Source: Phycisphaerales bacterium (GTDB taxonomy: Bacteria > Planctomycetota > Phycisphaerae > UBA1845 > Fen-1342). From it: 64,000 nt of DNA. Shown piece by piece: positions 53,694 to 63,289 of the stretch. Position 1 is the stretch's first letter. Every line of letters begins with the position of its first letter. Below the pieces are notes generated by a model. It was not told where the DNA came from. It did no database searches and worked only from the letters and a program-made list of their open reading frames with translations. A program made the translations under genes and the position numbers. The stretch is from contig JADJXS010000001.1 of assembly GCA_016710275.1 (NCBI GenBank), positions 3,286,001-3,350,000 of the forward strand. The letters are read 5' to 3'.

Positions 53694-54826
53694 TCAAAGT
53701 CCCCCAGAGCCAGGCCGACGCAGGTCGCAACACCGGCAAGCGACTCCCCCGGGCTGCGCACGCCGGCCTGCGCCGGATCCAGCAGGGCTGCCTGCACCCC
53801 CAGCGCGTCGGACAGCGATTCGCCCAGCCCGGCCAGCCGCGCGCCGCCCCCGCACAGGAACAGTGCCCCGGCCGGCGCATCGGGGTAGCTCTCCATGACG
53901 TACGAAAAGGCCCGTTCGACCTCCACGGCGAGTGCTTTGTGCCGGTTGCGCAGCACCGGCTCGAGCGCCGTCGCAAGCTCACCCATCGCGTCCGTCCAAC
54001 GCTGCCCGCGCGGCGCTTCCTCGGCCGGCGAGCTTGCCGTTTGCAGCGCGACGGCGGCCGGGCGCGGCGCATAGCGGCGCTTGAGCATCTCGGCCGTCGG
54101 GAAATCGATCGATAGCGCGCCGCAGATCGCCTGCGTGTAGGTCGCGCCGGTGATGCTGATCGGCCGCACATAGACGGCGGTCACGCCCATGCCGATCGTC
54201 AGCGTCGCGTGCGCATGGCCCATGTCCAGAATGCCCCACAGGGCGCGGTCCTCCGCACCGCCCTCCGCTGCGCGGCGCTGCATGAGGCGGGTGAAGGCGC
54301 ACGGCGCCACGTCCACGCGCGTCAGCCGCAGACCGATCGCGGCGCAGAAGTCCGTCCAGCGCTCCACGACACTCTGCTGCACACTGACGATCAGGACGTT
54401 GTTGCCCATGCGATTGCCGGGCGGCAGCGGCCAGAAATCAACCTCCAGGGCATCCGGTGGGCATTGGGCCTGGCGAGCGGCCTCGAACCGCAACACGGTC
54501 AGGCACTGCGCGCGGGAGGCCGTGGTCACGGAGTCCGGCAGGCGCGCCGGGAAGAACGCGACGTCGGGCGGCTTGAGCGCCACCGACGCCTCTGATCCGC
54601 GAAAGCCGCCCTGCTCAATCAACCGCAGCGTGCGCTGGATCCGGGCCTCAGACGCCTGCAGTTCGTCGCCGATGCAGCCCAGCGCATCTTCCATGACCGC
54701 ACGGCGATGCACGCACACCCCCGCGCGGCCGCGGCGCAACTGGCACAGCGCGACGCTCACAGGTCCGGCGTCGATCGCAATCTTCGAGTACAGCCTCGGA
54801 AACACAGCGCCCTCCCCTTCGTGCAT
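53690..54826 (-). CDS. pilM: PilM-like actin-fold ATPase
   Basis: This 378-residue protein has an actin/FtsA-type fold. It begins YSKIAIDAGPVSVALCQL (phosphate 1 type), has LWGILDMGHAHATLTIGMG in the middle (phosphate 2), and ends with ALFLCGGGARLAGLGESLSDALGV (adenosine motif), as in PilM. It is cytoplasmic and binds the N-terminus of PilN to complete the inner-membrane ring. The stop overlaps the PilN start by four bases, and the start overlaps the GspF/PilC stop by one base. Confidence 0.85.
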   Translation of the reverse strand: MHEGEGAVFPRLYSKIAIDAGPVSVALCQLRRGRAGVCVHRRAVMEDALGCIGDELQASEARIQRTLRLIEQGGFRGSEASVALKPPDVAFFPARLPDSVTTASRAQCLTVLRFEAARQAQCPPDALEVDFWPLPPGNRMGNNVLIVSVQQSVVERWTDFCAAIGLRLTRVDVAPCAFTRLMQRRAAEGGAEDRALWGILDMGHAHATLTIGMGVTAVYVRPISITGATYTQAICGALSIDFPTAEMLKRRYAPRPAAVALQTASSPAEEAPRGQRWTDAMGELATALEPVLRNRHKALAVEVERAFSYVMESYPDAPAGALFLCGGGARLAGLGESLSDALGVQAALLDPAQAGVRSPGESLAGVATCVGLALGDFE

Positions 54827-56049
54827 CAGCCCGCCGCAGTCGCGATATCGAAGAGCGGCAGGAACAGCCCGATGGCCACGCCGCCGACCAACAGCCCCAT
54901 GAAAATCAGGATCGCCGGCTCGAGCGCGCGCGTCAGCGATCGGATCAGTGCGTCATTGTCCTCCTCCAGCCACGCCGCGACGAACTCCATCGACTCACCG
55001 AGCCGGCCGCTCTCCTCGCCGATCTGAAGCGTCGCGACAACCGTCGGCGGCGCCAACCGCGACTCCCGCAGCACACCGCTGAGCGTGCGCCCCTCGGTAA
55101 TCGCGGTCTCGACGTCGGCCACGAGTGCTCGAAAGCGCGGATGCGCGACAGCCTCGCGCGCCTCGCGAACCGCTTCGAGCAGCGGCACGCGGCTGCGCAA
55201 CAGCGCGGCCCAGGTGCTCAACAGGCCGGCCAGCAGCACGCCGCCGACCGCCCGCCCCAATACCGGCACGTGAAGAATCAGGCCGCTCATCCGGTCCCGA
55301 CCCGCCGCGCTGCGCAGCCAGGCCCCCAGCGCCGCGCACACGGCGAGCGGGCCGCCGATCACCCACGCCCATTGATCGCGCAGCAGCGAACCGGCGTCGA
55401 GCATGATCTGCGTCACCGCCGGCGTGGGCGTGTTGAGCATCTTGAACAGGTCCGTGAAGCGCGGCAGCACGAACAGCGACATTGTGAGCGTGACGCCGAC
55501 GGCCATCAAAAGCAGCATGGCCGGGTAGATCAGTGCGCCGACGATGGTTCGGCGGATCCGCATGCGCGCGTCGAGCAATTGCGACAGCCGCGCGAAGGAG
55601 TCCGCCAGGGCCCCGGTGGCCTCTCCGGCCGCGATCACCGTGCGGACGGCGCCGGAAAAGACGCGGCCGTGTCGGCTCATCGCCTCGTGAAGCGTTGCGC
55701 CGGATTCGACCCGTTCGGAGAGGTCCGTCAGCAGCGCCTGAAACGCCGGGCGGGCCGGCTGCTCGCGGATGGCGCTCAGCGCGGGAATCACCGAGGCGCC
55801 GGCGCGCAGCATCATCGACATCAGTCGCGCGAAGACGGCCAGCTCGCGCAGCCTGGCGGCGGGACGGGCGGCGGTGCGCGATCCGCGAAGCGAGGCCAGC
55901 ACGCCGCCGTGTCCGCGGGCCGGCTCGAGACTGAGCACCATCAATCCGCGCGAGATCAGCTCGCGCTGCGCTGCGCCGAGATCCTCCGCCTCGAACGTCT
56001 CGGCGAGGCGTTCGCCGCGGGCATCGATCGCCGTAAACGCAAACAACAC
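54826..56049 (-). CDS. gspF: Type II secretion/type IV pilus platform protein (GspF/PilC)
   Basis: This 407-residue protein has the two repeated GspF domains (residues about 70-190 and 270-395). Each has the pattern FARLMSMMLRAGASVIPAL and STWAALLRSRVPLLEAVREA, and three membrane helices separate or follow them (TIVGALIYPAMLLLMAVGVTLTMSLFVLP; PAILIFMGLLVGGVAIGLFLPLF). It forms the inner-membrane platform on which the ATPase acts. It follows the ATPase gene by three bases. Confidence 0.92.
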   Translation of the reverse strand: MLFAFTAIDARGERLAETFEAEDLGAAQRELISRGLMVLSLEPARGHGGVLASLRGSRTAARPAARLRELAVFARLMSMMLRAGASVIPALSAIREQPARPAFQALLTDLSERVESGATLHEAMSRHGRVFSGAVRTVIAAGEATGALADSFARLSQLLDARMRIRRTIVGALIYPAMLLLMAVGVTLTMSLFVLPRFTDLFKMLNTPTPAVTQIMLDAGSLLRDQWAWVIGGPLAVCAALGAWLRSAAGRDRMSGLILHVPVLGRAVGGVLLAGLLSTWAALLRSRVPLLEAVREAREAVAHPRFRALVADVETAITEGRTLSGVLRESRLAPPTVVATLQIGEESGRLGESMEFVAAWLEEDNDALIRSLTRALEPAILIFMGLLVGGVAIGLFLPLFDIATAAG

Positions 56050-56052
56050 GCA

Positions 56053-57807
56053 TCACCCCCCTGCCTGCACCGGCTCCGCGCTCTCCGCCCGCACGCGCGA
56101 CTCCGTCTCGACGTGCGTGACGCGCAGCACCTCCTCCAGCGTGGACAGGCCGCGGTCCGCGATGCGCAGACCGCTGTCACGCAGGTCGCGCCAGCCGTTG
56201 CGCCGCAGATGGCCCTTGAGCTCCTCCTCGCCGGCCGCGGTGTGCGTCAGTCGGCGGAGCGCGTCATCCATCGTCATGATCTCGTACACGGCCACACGAC
56301 CCGCAAAGCCCGTCTGGTGGCACTTGGTGCAGCCCTCCCCCTTGCGGTAGATGCGGCGGCCGTCCCCCTCCCGACCGGCGTCGCGCAGCGCGGCCGGCGC
56401 GGGGTAATAGGACGCCAGGCAATGGGGGCAGTTCTTGCGGACGAGGCGCTGGGCGACGACGCCGTTGAGCGCGGAAGCGAGCAGGTACGGCTCAACGCCC
56501 ATGTCCAGCAGCCGCGCGATCGCGCCGGGGCTGGTGTTGGTGTGCAGCGTCGAAAGCACCATGTGCCCGGTGAGGGCCGCCTGAATCGCCACCCGCGCCG
56601 TCTCCGAATCGCGGATCTCGCCGACCAGAATCACGTCCGGATCCTGGCGCAGAATGGAGCGCAGCGCCCGGGGAAACGACAGCCCGATCTGGTCATGAAT
56701 CTGAATCTGGTTCACGCCGTCGAGCTGATACTCCACCGGGTCTTCGACCGTCAGGATGTTCCGGCCGCGGTCCTTGATCTGATCAATGGCGCAATAGAGC
56801 GTCGTCGTCTTCCCGCTTCCGGTCGGGCCGGTGACGAGCATCAGCCCGTGCGGCTTGCGCAGCATGGTCTGGAACTGGCTCAGCTCTTCGCCCTCCATGC
56901 CGAGCTGCTCCAGCGTCACGTTCAGCTTCGAGCGATCCAGAATGCGGATGACGACCTTTTCTCCGAGAATGGTCGGCATGGTGGACACGCGCAGGTCCAC
57001 GTCGCGCCCCTCGGCGAAGACGTGCACGCGCCCCTCCTGCGGCAGGCGCTTCTCGGAGAGGTCCATCTTCCCGATCACCTTGATGCGCGACACGATCGCG
57101 GCGTGCATCCCCGCCGGCGGCGTCATGAGCTGTTGCAACAGTCCGTCCACGCGATAGCGGATGCGCGTGCTGGACTTGTCCGGCTCGACGTGAATGTCAC
57201 TGGCGTTGTGGCGGATGGCGGTCAGGATTGCCACGTTGACGAGGTTGATGATCGGGCTGCCCTCGACCATGCGGTCGATCTCGGGCGAGCTGTCCTCGTC
57301 TACGGCGACGCGCTCCACCACCTCGACGTCGGCGTCCGCCAGCGATGTCAGGAAGGACTCGACGCTGACCTGCGATCCGAGATAGCGCTCCTGGAATTCC
57401 GCCAGGTTGTTCTCGTTGGCCAGCACCGGGTTGATCGTGCAGCCGGTGAGCTGCGCCAGCCGGTCAATCGTCGGCAGGGACTGCGGCTCGGCCATCGCGA
57501 TGGTCAGCCGCCCCTCGACCACGAACATGGGCAGCACCTTGAGGCGCTTGCACTCCTCGCGCTCCAGCAGCCGCACCGCGACGGGATCGATCAGCCCGTG
57601 CCGCAGCACGCAGCCCTTGACGCCGATCTGCGCGGCGATGGCGTGCACGAGCGTACCGGGGCTGACCATCCCCAGTTGCACGAGTACCTCGCCGAGCCGC
57701 TTGTTCCCGCCCTTCTGGGACTCCAGCGCGCGCGACAACTCGTCGCTGGTGATGACGCCCTGCTTGAGCAGTACGTCGCCGAGCTTCTCCGAGCGCCGCA
57801 GCGCCAT
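56053..57807 (-). CDS. gspE: Secretion/pilus assembly ATPase (GspE/PilB) with MshEN domain
   Basis: This 584-residue hexameric ATPase carries two N-terminal MshEN-type motifs (KLGDVLLKQGVITSDELSRALESQ, then RLGEVLVQLGMVSPGTLVHAIAAQ) that bind c-di-GMP in related proteins. The N2 region follows, then the ATPase core with Walker A GPTGSGKTT near residue 326, the Asp box LTVEDPVEYQLDGVNQ, Walker B ILVGEIRDSETA and the His box MVLSTLHTNTS. A tetra-Cys zinc element (NCPHC, later CTKCHQTG) marks GspE/PilB extension ATPases rather than PilT. It drives pseudopilus assembly. Confidence 0.93.
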   Translation of the reverse strand: MALRRSEKLGDVLLKQGVITSDELSRALESQKGGNKRLGEVLVQLGMVSPGTLVHAIAAQIGVKGCVLRHGLIDPVAVRLLEREECKRLKVLPMFVVEGRLTIAMAEPQSLPTIDRLAQLTGCTINPVLANENNLAEFQERYLGSQVSVESFLTSLADADVEVVERVAVDEDSSPEIDRMVEGSPIINLVNVAILTAIRHNASDIHVEPDKSSTRIRYRVDGLLQQLMTPPAGMHAAIVSRIKVIGKMDLSEKRLPQEGRVHVFAEGRDVDLRVSTMPTILGEKVVIRILDRSKLNVTLEQLGMEGEELSQFQTMLRKPHGLMLVTGPTGSGKTTTLYCAIDQIKDRGRNILTVEDPVEYQLDGVNQIQIHDQIGLSFPRALRSILRQDPDVILVGEIRDSETARVAIQAALTGHMVLSTLHTNTSPGAIARLLDMGVEPYLLASALNGVVAQRLVRKNCPHCLASYYPAPAALRDAGREGDGRRIYRKGEGCTKCHQTGFAGRVAVYEIMTMDDALRRLTHTAAGEEELKGHLRRNGWRDLRDSGLRIADRGLSTLEEVLRVTHVETESRVRAESAEPVQAGG

Positions 57808-57822
57808 CGCCCCCGCTCCCCG

Positions 57823-58158
57823 CTAGAGATAGCTGCGAACGGCCGCCTCCACCGTGTCAAATACGTACAACCGCCGAAGCGTGTCCGTCAGGTCGAATGC
57901 CTCGCGCGTGGTCGCGGTCAGCCCCGCCAGCCTCGGCCGGTTCGCTGCCGGGCGGCGGTCATCCGCCACGCGCAGCAGCAGCTCGATGCCGGCACTGTCC
58001 ACATAGGCCACGTGCGTCATGTCCAGCACCATCCGCCGCGCCCCGCCCCGCGATTGCTCGTCGAGAACGCGCTCCAGGTCCGGAACGCATGTGGTCGAAA
58101 GCGCGTCGCGCGGCACCAGCACCGTCACGCTGCCGTGCTTTTCCACGTCCACCTTCAC
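57823..58158 (-). CDS. STAS-domain protein (anti-sigma antagonist-like)
   Basis: This 111-residue single STAS domain has a strand start VKVDVEKHGSVTVLVP and the signature VLDMTHVAYVDSAGIELLLRVADDRR, with the phosphorylatable Ser in DSAG. Such proteins are toggled by serine kinases and SpoIIE phosphatases. The GTG at 58158 is preceded by GGGGAG. It lies between the GspE/PilB gene and a degenerate GGDEF gene, and its likely phosphatase class is encoded at 17,281-18,672. Confidence 0.83.
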   Translation of the reverse strand: MKVDVEKHGSVTVLVPRDALSTTCVPDLERVLDEQSRGGARRMVLDMTHVAYVDSAGIELLLRVADDRRPAANRPRLAGLTATTREAFDLTDTLRRLYVFDTVEAAVRSYL

Positions 58159-58162
58159 GGGT

Positions 58163-59427
58163 CTACTCCCCTTCGGCCGTGCCGGCGGCACACCGCTCCG
58201 CAGGACGCGAGGCTGAGGGCGGCACCCGGACCGCGGCCGCGGCAGTCCCGCCCGGGCCGGATACCTGCCGCGCCGCCGACTCGATCAGCCGCTCCAGCGT
58301 GCCGGCGCCGACCCGGTCCGCACCGGCGTGCTCCAGCGCCAGTGCGACCGGAGCCGCGCCCCCCTGCGCCCGAAGCGCCGCCGAAATCGCGGCCGTGATC
58401 TCCGAGACAACCCGCCCCAGCAGCCCACGATCCGCCAGCGGCATGACCGCGACCAGTCGGCAGTCATCCAGCCGACCCACCAGGTCCGCGCTTCGCGCAC
58501 GCCGCCGGCCGCTTCACCCGCCGCGCTGACCAGTTCATCCGCCTGACGCCAGTCGGCGCGGCTGATCGCATCAGCGACGTCCGTCAGTCTCCAGACGCAC
58601 ACGCCAACCTGGGCCGAGCCGGTCGTGCCCACGGCCGCAGCGGCGCGCTTCAGCAGCGCCGTTCGCGTCCACAGACCGCTGACCGCATCCGTTTCGGCGG
58701 CGCGGGCGGCGCGAATGGAGTCCTCCGCTCGCAGCCAGAGCGCTTGAATCGTCTCATGCAGCAGGCCGCCGACACCCTCCATGCACAACCCGCCCGAAGC
58801 GCGCAGAATCGCAACCCGCTCGCCATCGTGATGGATCGGGAAAAGCGCGCTAGTGCTCGGACCTGTCACGGCATCCCGGGTCGCACTCGAGGACGTGCAC
58901 AGCCGGACGTCCGTGGCGCCGAGACGGCGCATCATGGCTTCGCGCAGGAACGCCAGCCGCGCATCAATCGAGTGAGCGCCGGCCCCGTCTCCGCCCAACC
59001 ACTCATCGCCGTCGCGCAGCAACCCCGCGCAGGCCGCCGGCAGGGCCGAGGGTGCGCGACGGTTGGAGACCGTAGGCCCGGCGGAAAGCGGCAGAGGGGC
59101 TGCGCCGGCCAGCGCGCCGAGAATTCCGAGCAGCGTCGATCCCATCAGCAGAAAGCTGACGCGATGCTCGACATCCGCCCCGGCAGCGGCTCCCAGCGCG
59201 ACGCCGGCCACGACGCCCACCGCGCCGCCGGCGCCGCCCGCGAACCACGGTCCGACACCGTGCACGGCCACGCACAGCGTGCCGCCCAGCGCCAGCACCA
59301 GGGCGAAGAGTACGCCCTCGCGCCCGGCCAGGGTGGGCATGGCGACCACGGCACACAGGAGGATTAGGAGCATCGCCGCCGCTGCAAGCCGGACGAGCAG
59401 CCCCACGCGGATCGTGTTATCTGCCAC
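58163..59427 (-). pseudogene. Membrane protein with degenerate GGDEF-like domain, one frameshift
   Basis: From the GTG at 59427 (behind GAGGAGG) there are four or so membrane helices (residues 6-125), a GAF-like middle (LFPIHHDGERVAILRASGGL), and a C-terminal GGDEF-like fold beginning DAVSGLWTRTALLKRAAAAVG. Near 58486-58500 one base is missing: the first reading ends REAR, and the right one resumes DLVGRLDDCRLVAVMPLADRG down to 58163. The GGDEF signature is replaced by RLDDCRLV, so it cannot make c-di-GMP. With the base restored the protein is about 421 residues. It overlaps the HD-GYP gene by 11 bases. Confidence 0.7.
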
Positions 59428-60662
59428 GGCGAGCCTCCTCGTCTTCGGGGAGCGGGTCCGCCTCGGCCGCGATGTGGGCGAAGCGCTCCAGGAAATCCGC
59501 CGGTCGCTCGGCGCGGTAGCGCTCAAAGGCGGTGAGGAAGCGCTCGGTCACCAGCGGATCCGTGACGCGCCCGCTGTCGGTGCGCAGGATCTCGAACGCG
59601 CGGGCGATGGTGAAGCCCTTGCGATACGAGCGCGAGCTGGTGAGCGCGTCGAAGATGTCGACGACGTGGATGATCCGCGCGATCAGCGGAATCGCATCGC
59701 CGGCCAGCCCGGTCGGGTAGCCGCTGCCGTCGTGATTCTCATGGTGGTACAGCACCCCCTCGAGCACCGGGGCAAGGCTGGCCACCGGCCGCAGCACCTC
59801 GTAGCTCAGGCGCGGATGCCGCTTCATTTCGTCGAACTCTTCCGTCGTCAGGCGGCCCGGCTTGTTCAGAATGCGTTCCGGAATTCCGATCTTGCCCACG
59901 TCGTGCAGCAGCCCGGCCCACTCCAGAATCTGGAGCTGCCGATTGGGCATCCCCAGCGCCTGGCCGACCATTCGGGCCAGCCATCCGACCCGCTCCGAAT
60001 GACCGTGCGTGTAGTTGTCCTTCGCGTCAATCGCGTTGGCCAGCGCTCGCACCGTCTCCAGCGCCGTCTGCTGCAGGTGCCGCACCATCAGCACGTTGCT
60101 CAGGATGTGCCCGCCGTATCCGAGCACGGATTCAGCGGCGAGGCGGTCGCTGGAGTCGAACGGCGGATCGCTCGAACGGGCGCAGAACGATCACGACGCC
60201 GGTCTCCGTCTGAAACTGCGGCAACGCTCCCAGCAGCACGTGCGCGCCCTCCAGCTCCGTCGCGACGGCTTGCGACAGTGCAGGCACGGTGGTTCGCCGG
60301 GAGCTGCGGACCGCCGCGATTTCCGCCCCCAGCAGCTCGCGCAACCGGGCCGGATCAACGACCGGAGTCGCGACTGCGTCGACGCCGTCCACGCTTTCGC
60401 AGCGCCCGTCCAGATCGAGCAGCGCGGCGCTCGCGCCGAGCATGGTCGCGTAGCGGCGCAGCAGCGACTGCTGAATGTGCTGCGGATCCTGAAGCGTGGC
60501 GATGTGCTCGGTGATCTCGAAGACCAGCGAGAGCTGCTCATAGCAGCGCAGCAGCTCGCGCCCCAGCGCCTCGTTCTCCTCGGCGGCGGCGGTCAGCCGC
60601 TCGAAGAGCAGTTCCGGGCGCAGCTCGGCCGGCGGCGACGGATTGTGCGTCGCAGGCGTCAC
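59417..60662 (-). pseudogene. GAF/HD-GYP c-di-GMP phosphodiesterase-like protein, one frameshift
   Basis: The first reading from GTG 60662 has a coiled N-terminus and a GAF-like sensor (LVFEITEHIATLQDPQHIQQSLLRRYATMLG... TGVVIVLRPFE). It should continue DPPFDSSDRLAAESVLGYGGH but is out of frame by one base at about 60169. From there an HD-GYP domain is complete: GLLHDVGKIGIPERILNKPG and LYHHENHDGSGYPTGLAGD, with the HD and GYP metal motifs intact. The joined length is about 414 residues. HD-GYP proteins degrade c-di-GMP. If the break is real, two separate proteins could result. Confidence 0.8.
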
Positions 60663-61069
60663 GACAACGCACCCCCCTCCGTTGCGTTCGGAGTGCCTGC
60701 CGCGGCGGTCTGCCCGAGAATGCCCTCGACCTCGCGCAACAGTTGCGACGGGCTGAACGGCTTGGGATATACGAATACGCGCGGGTCGCGCAACTGCTCG
60801 ACGATGTCGGACTGGTCGCAGCGCGACGTGACCACGACCACGCCGCGCAGCGTCGGACAGGATGCCAGCGCCTTGCCCGCCAGCTCGATCCCGTCCATCT
60901 CCGGCATGTTCACATCCGTGACCAGCAGGTCCGCCGCAACGCGGGTCAACTGCTCGTAGGCAGCGCGGCCGGTGGACGCCTCGAGCACTTCGTACCCGTG
61001 CTTGCGCATCCACATGGCCAGCACATGCCGGATGTGCGACTGGTCCTCAGCTACGACGATCAGCGCCAT
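60659..61069 (-). CDS. Response regulator receiver protein
   Basis: This 136-residue single-domain CheY-like receiver has the acidic pocket at VVAEDQSHIRHVL, the phospho-acceptor Asp in LLVTDVNMPEMDG (about residue 53), the Thr/Ser switch in VVVVTSRCD and the Lys in VYPKPFSPSQLL. No output domain is attached. Its stop overlaps the start of the GAF/HD-GYP gene, and its start overlaps the histidine kinase gene by 23 bases, so kinase and receiver are a coupled pair. Confidence 0.93.
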   Translation of the reverse strand: MALIVVAEDQSHIRHVLAMWMRKHGYEVLEASTGRAAYEQLTRVAADLLVTDVNMPEMDGIELAGKALASCPTLRGVVVVTSRCDQSDIVEQLRDPRVFVYPKPFSPSQLLREVEGILGQTAAAGTPNATEGGALS

Positions 61070-62906
61070 TGCGCGCCTCCCCGCTTGACGGCTTCTGGGT
61101 CTCGCGGGCCACCGGCAGGTCCACGAGGATCGTGGTCCCTGCGCCCGGCTCGCTCTCGACGCTGATCGCACCGCCGTGCAGACGGACGATCTCGCGCGTG
61201 ATGGAGAGCCCCAGCCCGGTGCCCTCTTCCGCATCCACGCGCGAGTCGCTGACGCGGAAGAACTTCTCGAAGATCCGCTCGTGAAACTCCTTCGGGATCC
61301 CGATGCCCGTGTCGATCACGCGGATTCGGACTATTTCCCCCTGACCCTCGGCCTCCACCTGCACCGTGCCTCCCGCGGGGGTGTACTTCACCGCGTTCCC
61401 TATCAGGTTGGTCCATACCTGGTGCAGCCGGTGCCCGTCGCCCAGCGCCGGCGGCAGCTTGCTCGGCAGCTTCAGCGAGAGGCCGACGTTCTTGGTGTCC
61501 GCGGAGGCCTGCACCTCCTGCACCGCCTTGCGCAGCGACTGATCCACGCGGATCGCCTCACGATTCAGCCGCGCCACGCCCGCGTCAATCTGCGACGCGC
61601 TCAGCACATCCTCGATCAGCTTCGAGAGCCGCCGCGTTTCGCTCATGATCACGTTGTAACACTCGCGCCGCGTCTGCTCGTCGTCGAAGAAATCCTCGTT
61701 CAGCGTCTCGCTGTAGGCGCGGATGTTCGTCAGCGGCGTCCGCAGCTCGTGCGTGATGTGCGTCAGGAACTCCTCGCGCGAACGCTCCGCCTCCTTGAGC
61801 TGCGTCACATCCTGCACCGTGACGATCACCTCGTCGTCCCCGAGCGGACGCACCGGCATCGCCATCATGCGCACGATCGAGTACCCCCCGCCGAACTCCA
61901 GCCGGTGATCCACCCCCGCCCCGCCCGCCGAGCGACAGAGCGCGCCGAGCGCATCCGTCAGCGCCGCGGTCGGGCTGCGCTGCGCCAGGGGCGCCCCCTC
62001 CGGGGCCTCGTTCAGCGACAACAGGCGTCCGGCCGCGTCATTGGCATATGCCAGCCGCCCCTCCGCGTCGATTCGCAGCACGCCGATCGGCAGCGCATCC
62101 AGGATGGCCCGCGCTCCGTGCGATTGCATTGAGTGCATCGAGCCGACCACCGCCTGACGCGCCCGATGCCCGTCCAGTTCCTGCTGCATCCCGCGGATGA
62201 ATTCGATCATCGAGTTCCAGGCCTCGGTCTCTGCCGTGGAACGCCCCTGCAGCGCCAGCAACTCGACGGATTGCTCGATTCCGGCGTGATAGGCCAGCAG
62301 GTTTTCGCGGACGAACTGCAGCGTGCGCAGCCGCCGGTTCACGGCTCGATAGACGCCGGCGAATGTCAGCAGCGCGACGATCGCCACGCCGCCGGCGCCC
62401 GACCAGCTCACCATGCTCAGCCAGGCGCCGCTCTCCGGAGAGAACACGACGACCAGGCGTCCGCTCCGCTCTCCGATCCTGATCGCGGACTCCAACTGCA
62501 GCGCACCGGCAGGCACGTCCGCCGAACCGAAGGCGAATTCGCTGCGCTCCCCGTCGGCGACCGGCAGCCCCCCTGCCACCCGCAGCGTGCAGCGCTGGAC
62601 GCCCGGCAGGTGCGTCGCATCGCGGATGCGGCGCTCGAGCGCTTCCGCTCCCAGCGCTCCCGCATCCGCCAATTGCTCCTCCAGCATCTTCATCACCGTG
62701 GGTGCGCCGCGCGCCAGCGCCTTCCGCTCCTGCCCGGCCACCGCCTGGGTCAGCACAACGGTACAAGCCCCCAGCGCCGCGACCAGCAGCGTCGCCACCA
62801 CCGCGCCGAACAGCGCCAGCGGCTCGCGCCGCAGCAGCGAACGATGTGCCGGAGTGGCCGTTCGCGCGGCACTTCCGGTCCTTGCCGACTGTTGAGGCGT
62901 ACTCAT
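61047..62906 (-). CDS. Membrane sensor histidine kinase
   Basis: This 619-residue kinase has a first membrane helix (about 28-52, PLALFGAVVATLLVAALGACTVVL), a ~115-residue outside sensor part, and a second helix (GGVAIVALLTFAGVY). A HAMP-like linker, a PAS domain (AILDALPIGVLRIDAEGRLAYANDAAGRLL), HisKA with the phospho-acceptor His in HITHELRTPLTNIRAYSE, and the catalytic domain (NLIGNAVKYTPAGG, DTGIGIPKEF, GTGLGLSITREIV) follow. It heads the operon and should phosphorylate the receiver encoded next. The start at 62906 precedes MSTPQQSART. Confidence 0.93.
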   Translation of the reverse strand: MSTPQQSARTGSAARTATPAHRSLLRREPLALFGAVVATLLVAALGACTVVLTQAVAGQERKALARGAPTVMKMLEEQLADAGALGAEALERRIRDATHLPGVQRCTLRVAGGLPVADGERSEFAFGSADVPAGALQLESAIRIGERSGRLVVVFSPESGAWLSMVSWSGAGGVAIVALLTFAGVYRAVNRRLRTLQFVRENLLAYHAGIEQSVELLALQGRSTAETEAWNSMIEFIRGMQQELDGHRARQAVVGSMHSMQSHGARAILDALPIGVLRIDAEGRLAYANDAAGRLLSLNEAPEGAPLAQRSPTAALTDALGALCRSAGGAGVDHRLEFGGGYSIVRMMAMPVRPLGDDEVIVTVQDVTQLKEAERSREEFLTHITHELRTPLTNIRAYSETLNEDFFDDEQTRRECYNVIMSETRRLSKLIEDVLSASQIDAGVARLNREAIRVDQSLRKAVQEVQASADTKNVGLSLKLPSKLPPALGDGHRLHQVWTNLIGNAVKYTPAGGTVQVEAEGQGEIVRIRVIDTGIGIPKEFHERIFEKFFRVSDSRVDAEEGTGLGLSITREIVRLHGGAISVESEPGAGTTILVDLPVARETQKPSSGEARNGADRRS

Positions 62907-63289
62907 CGTGCGGTAGTCTCCCCTGCGTGTATCGAGTGATTGCCCCCCGCACTTCGTCTGCGCCGACGGCCAAAGGCAGACCCGCCACGCGCGCCCGTTG
63001 CGCAAACGCTCGATCAAACCCGGCTTTCCGATAATGCCGACGCCCGCGGAGGAAGGAAGTCGGCGACTATCGGCGGCGCCGGGGCGCGGGTGAACTCGGC
63101 TCCCGTGTCGGGCCATCCCCGGCCGCGGACCCGCGCACGACCGCGCGTCCGCAAACGCTCGCCCGACGCCGTCCCCCCGGCTATAACAGCCCGCGCGGCG
63201 CGTGGTCGGACCGCCCCTCGCCGTCAGCCCGGTAACCCCGTTCCATCACGGGAAACCAAGGGTGAATCACCCGTCATGCTGAGACCTGA
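62907..63289. promoter_or_regulatory. Divergent promoter region with a leader hairpin
   Basis: These 383 bases separate the kinase-led operon (minus) and the aminotransferase (plus). No gene is visible. Near the plus-strand start, GGGTG-AAT-CACCC (63260-63272) forms a small hairpin 18 bases before the aminotransferase ATG. No known riboswitch consensus could be matched by eye. Confidence 0.35.

Noticed and set aside
55141..58398. Very long plus-strand open frame (1,085 codons)
   Set aside because: It is antisense to the GspF and GspE genes, is dominated by Arg/His/Ala/Gln, and shows no domain. Such mirror frames are common in high-GC DNA.
63180..63289. Riboswitch upstream of the aminotransferase
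   Set aside because: Only a small GGGTG/CACCC hairpin is visible; no SAM, lysine, glycine or c-di-GMP aptamer signature could be matched.
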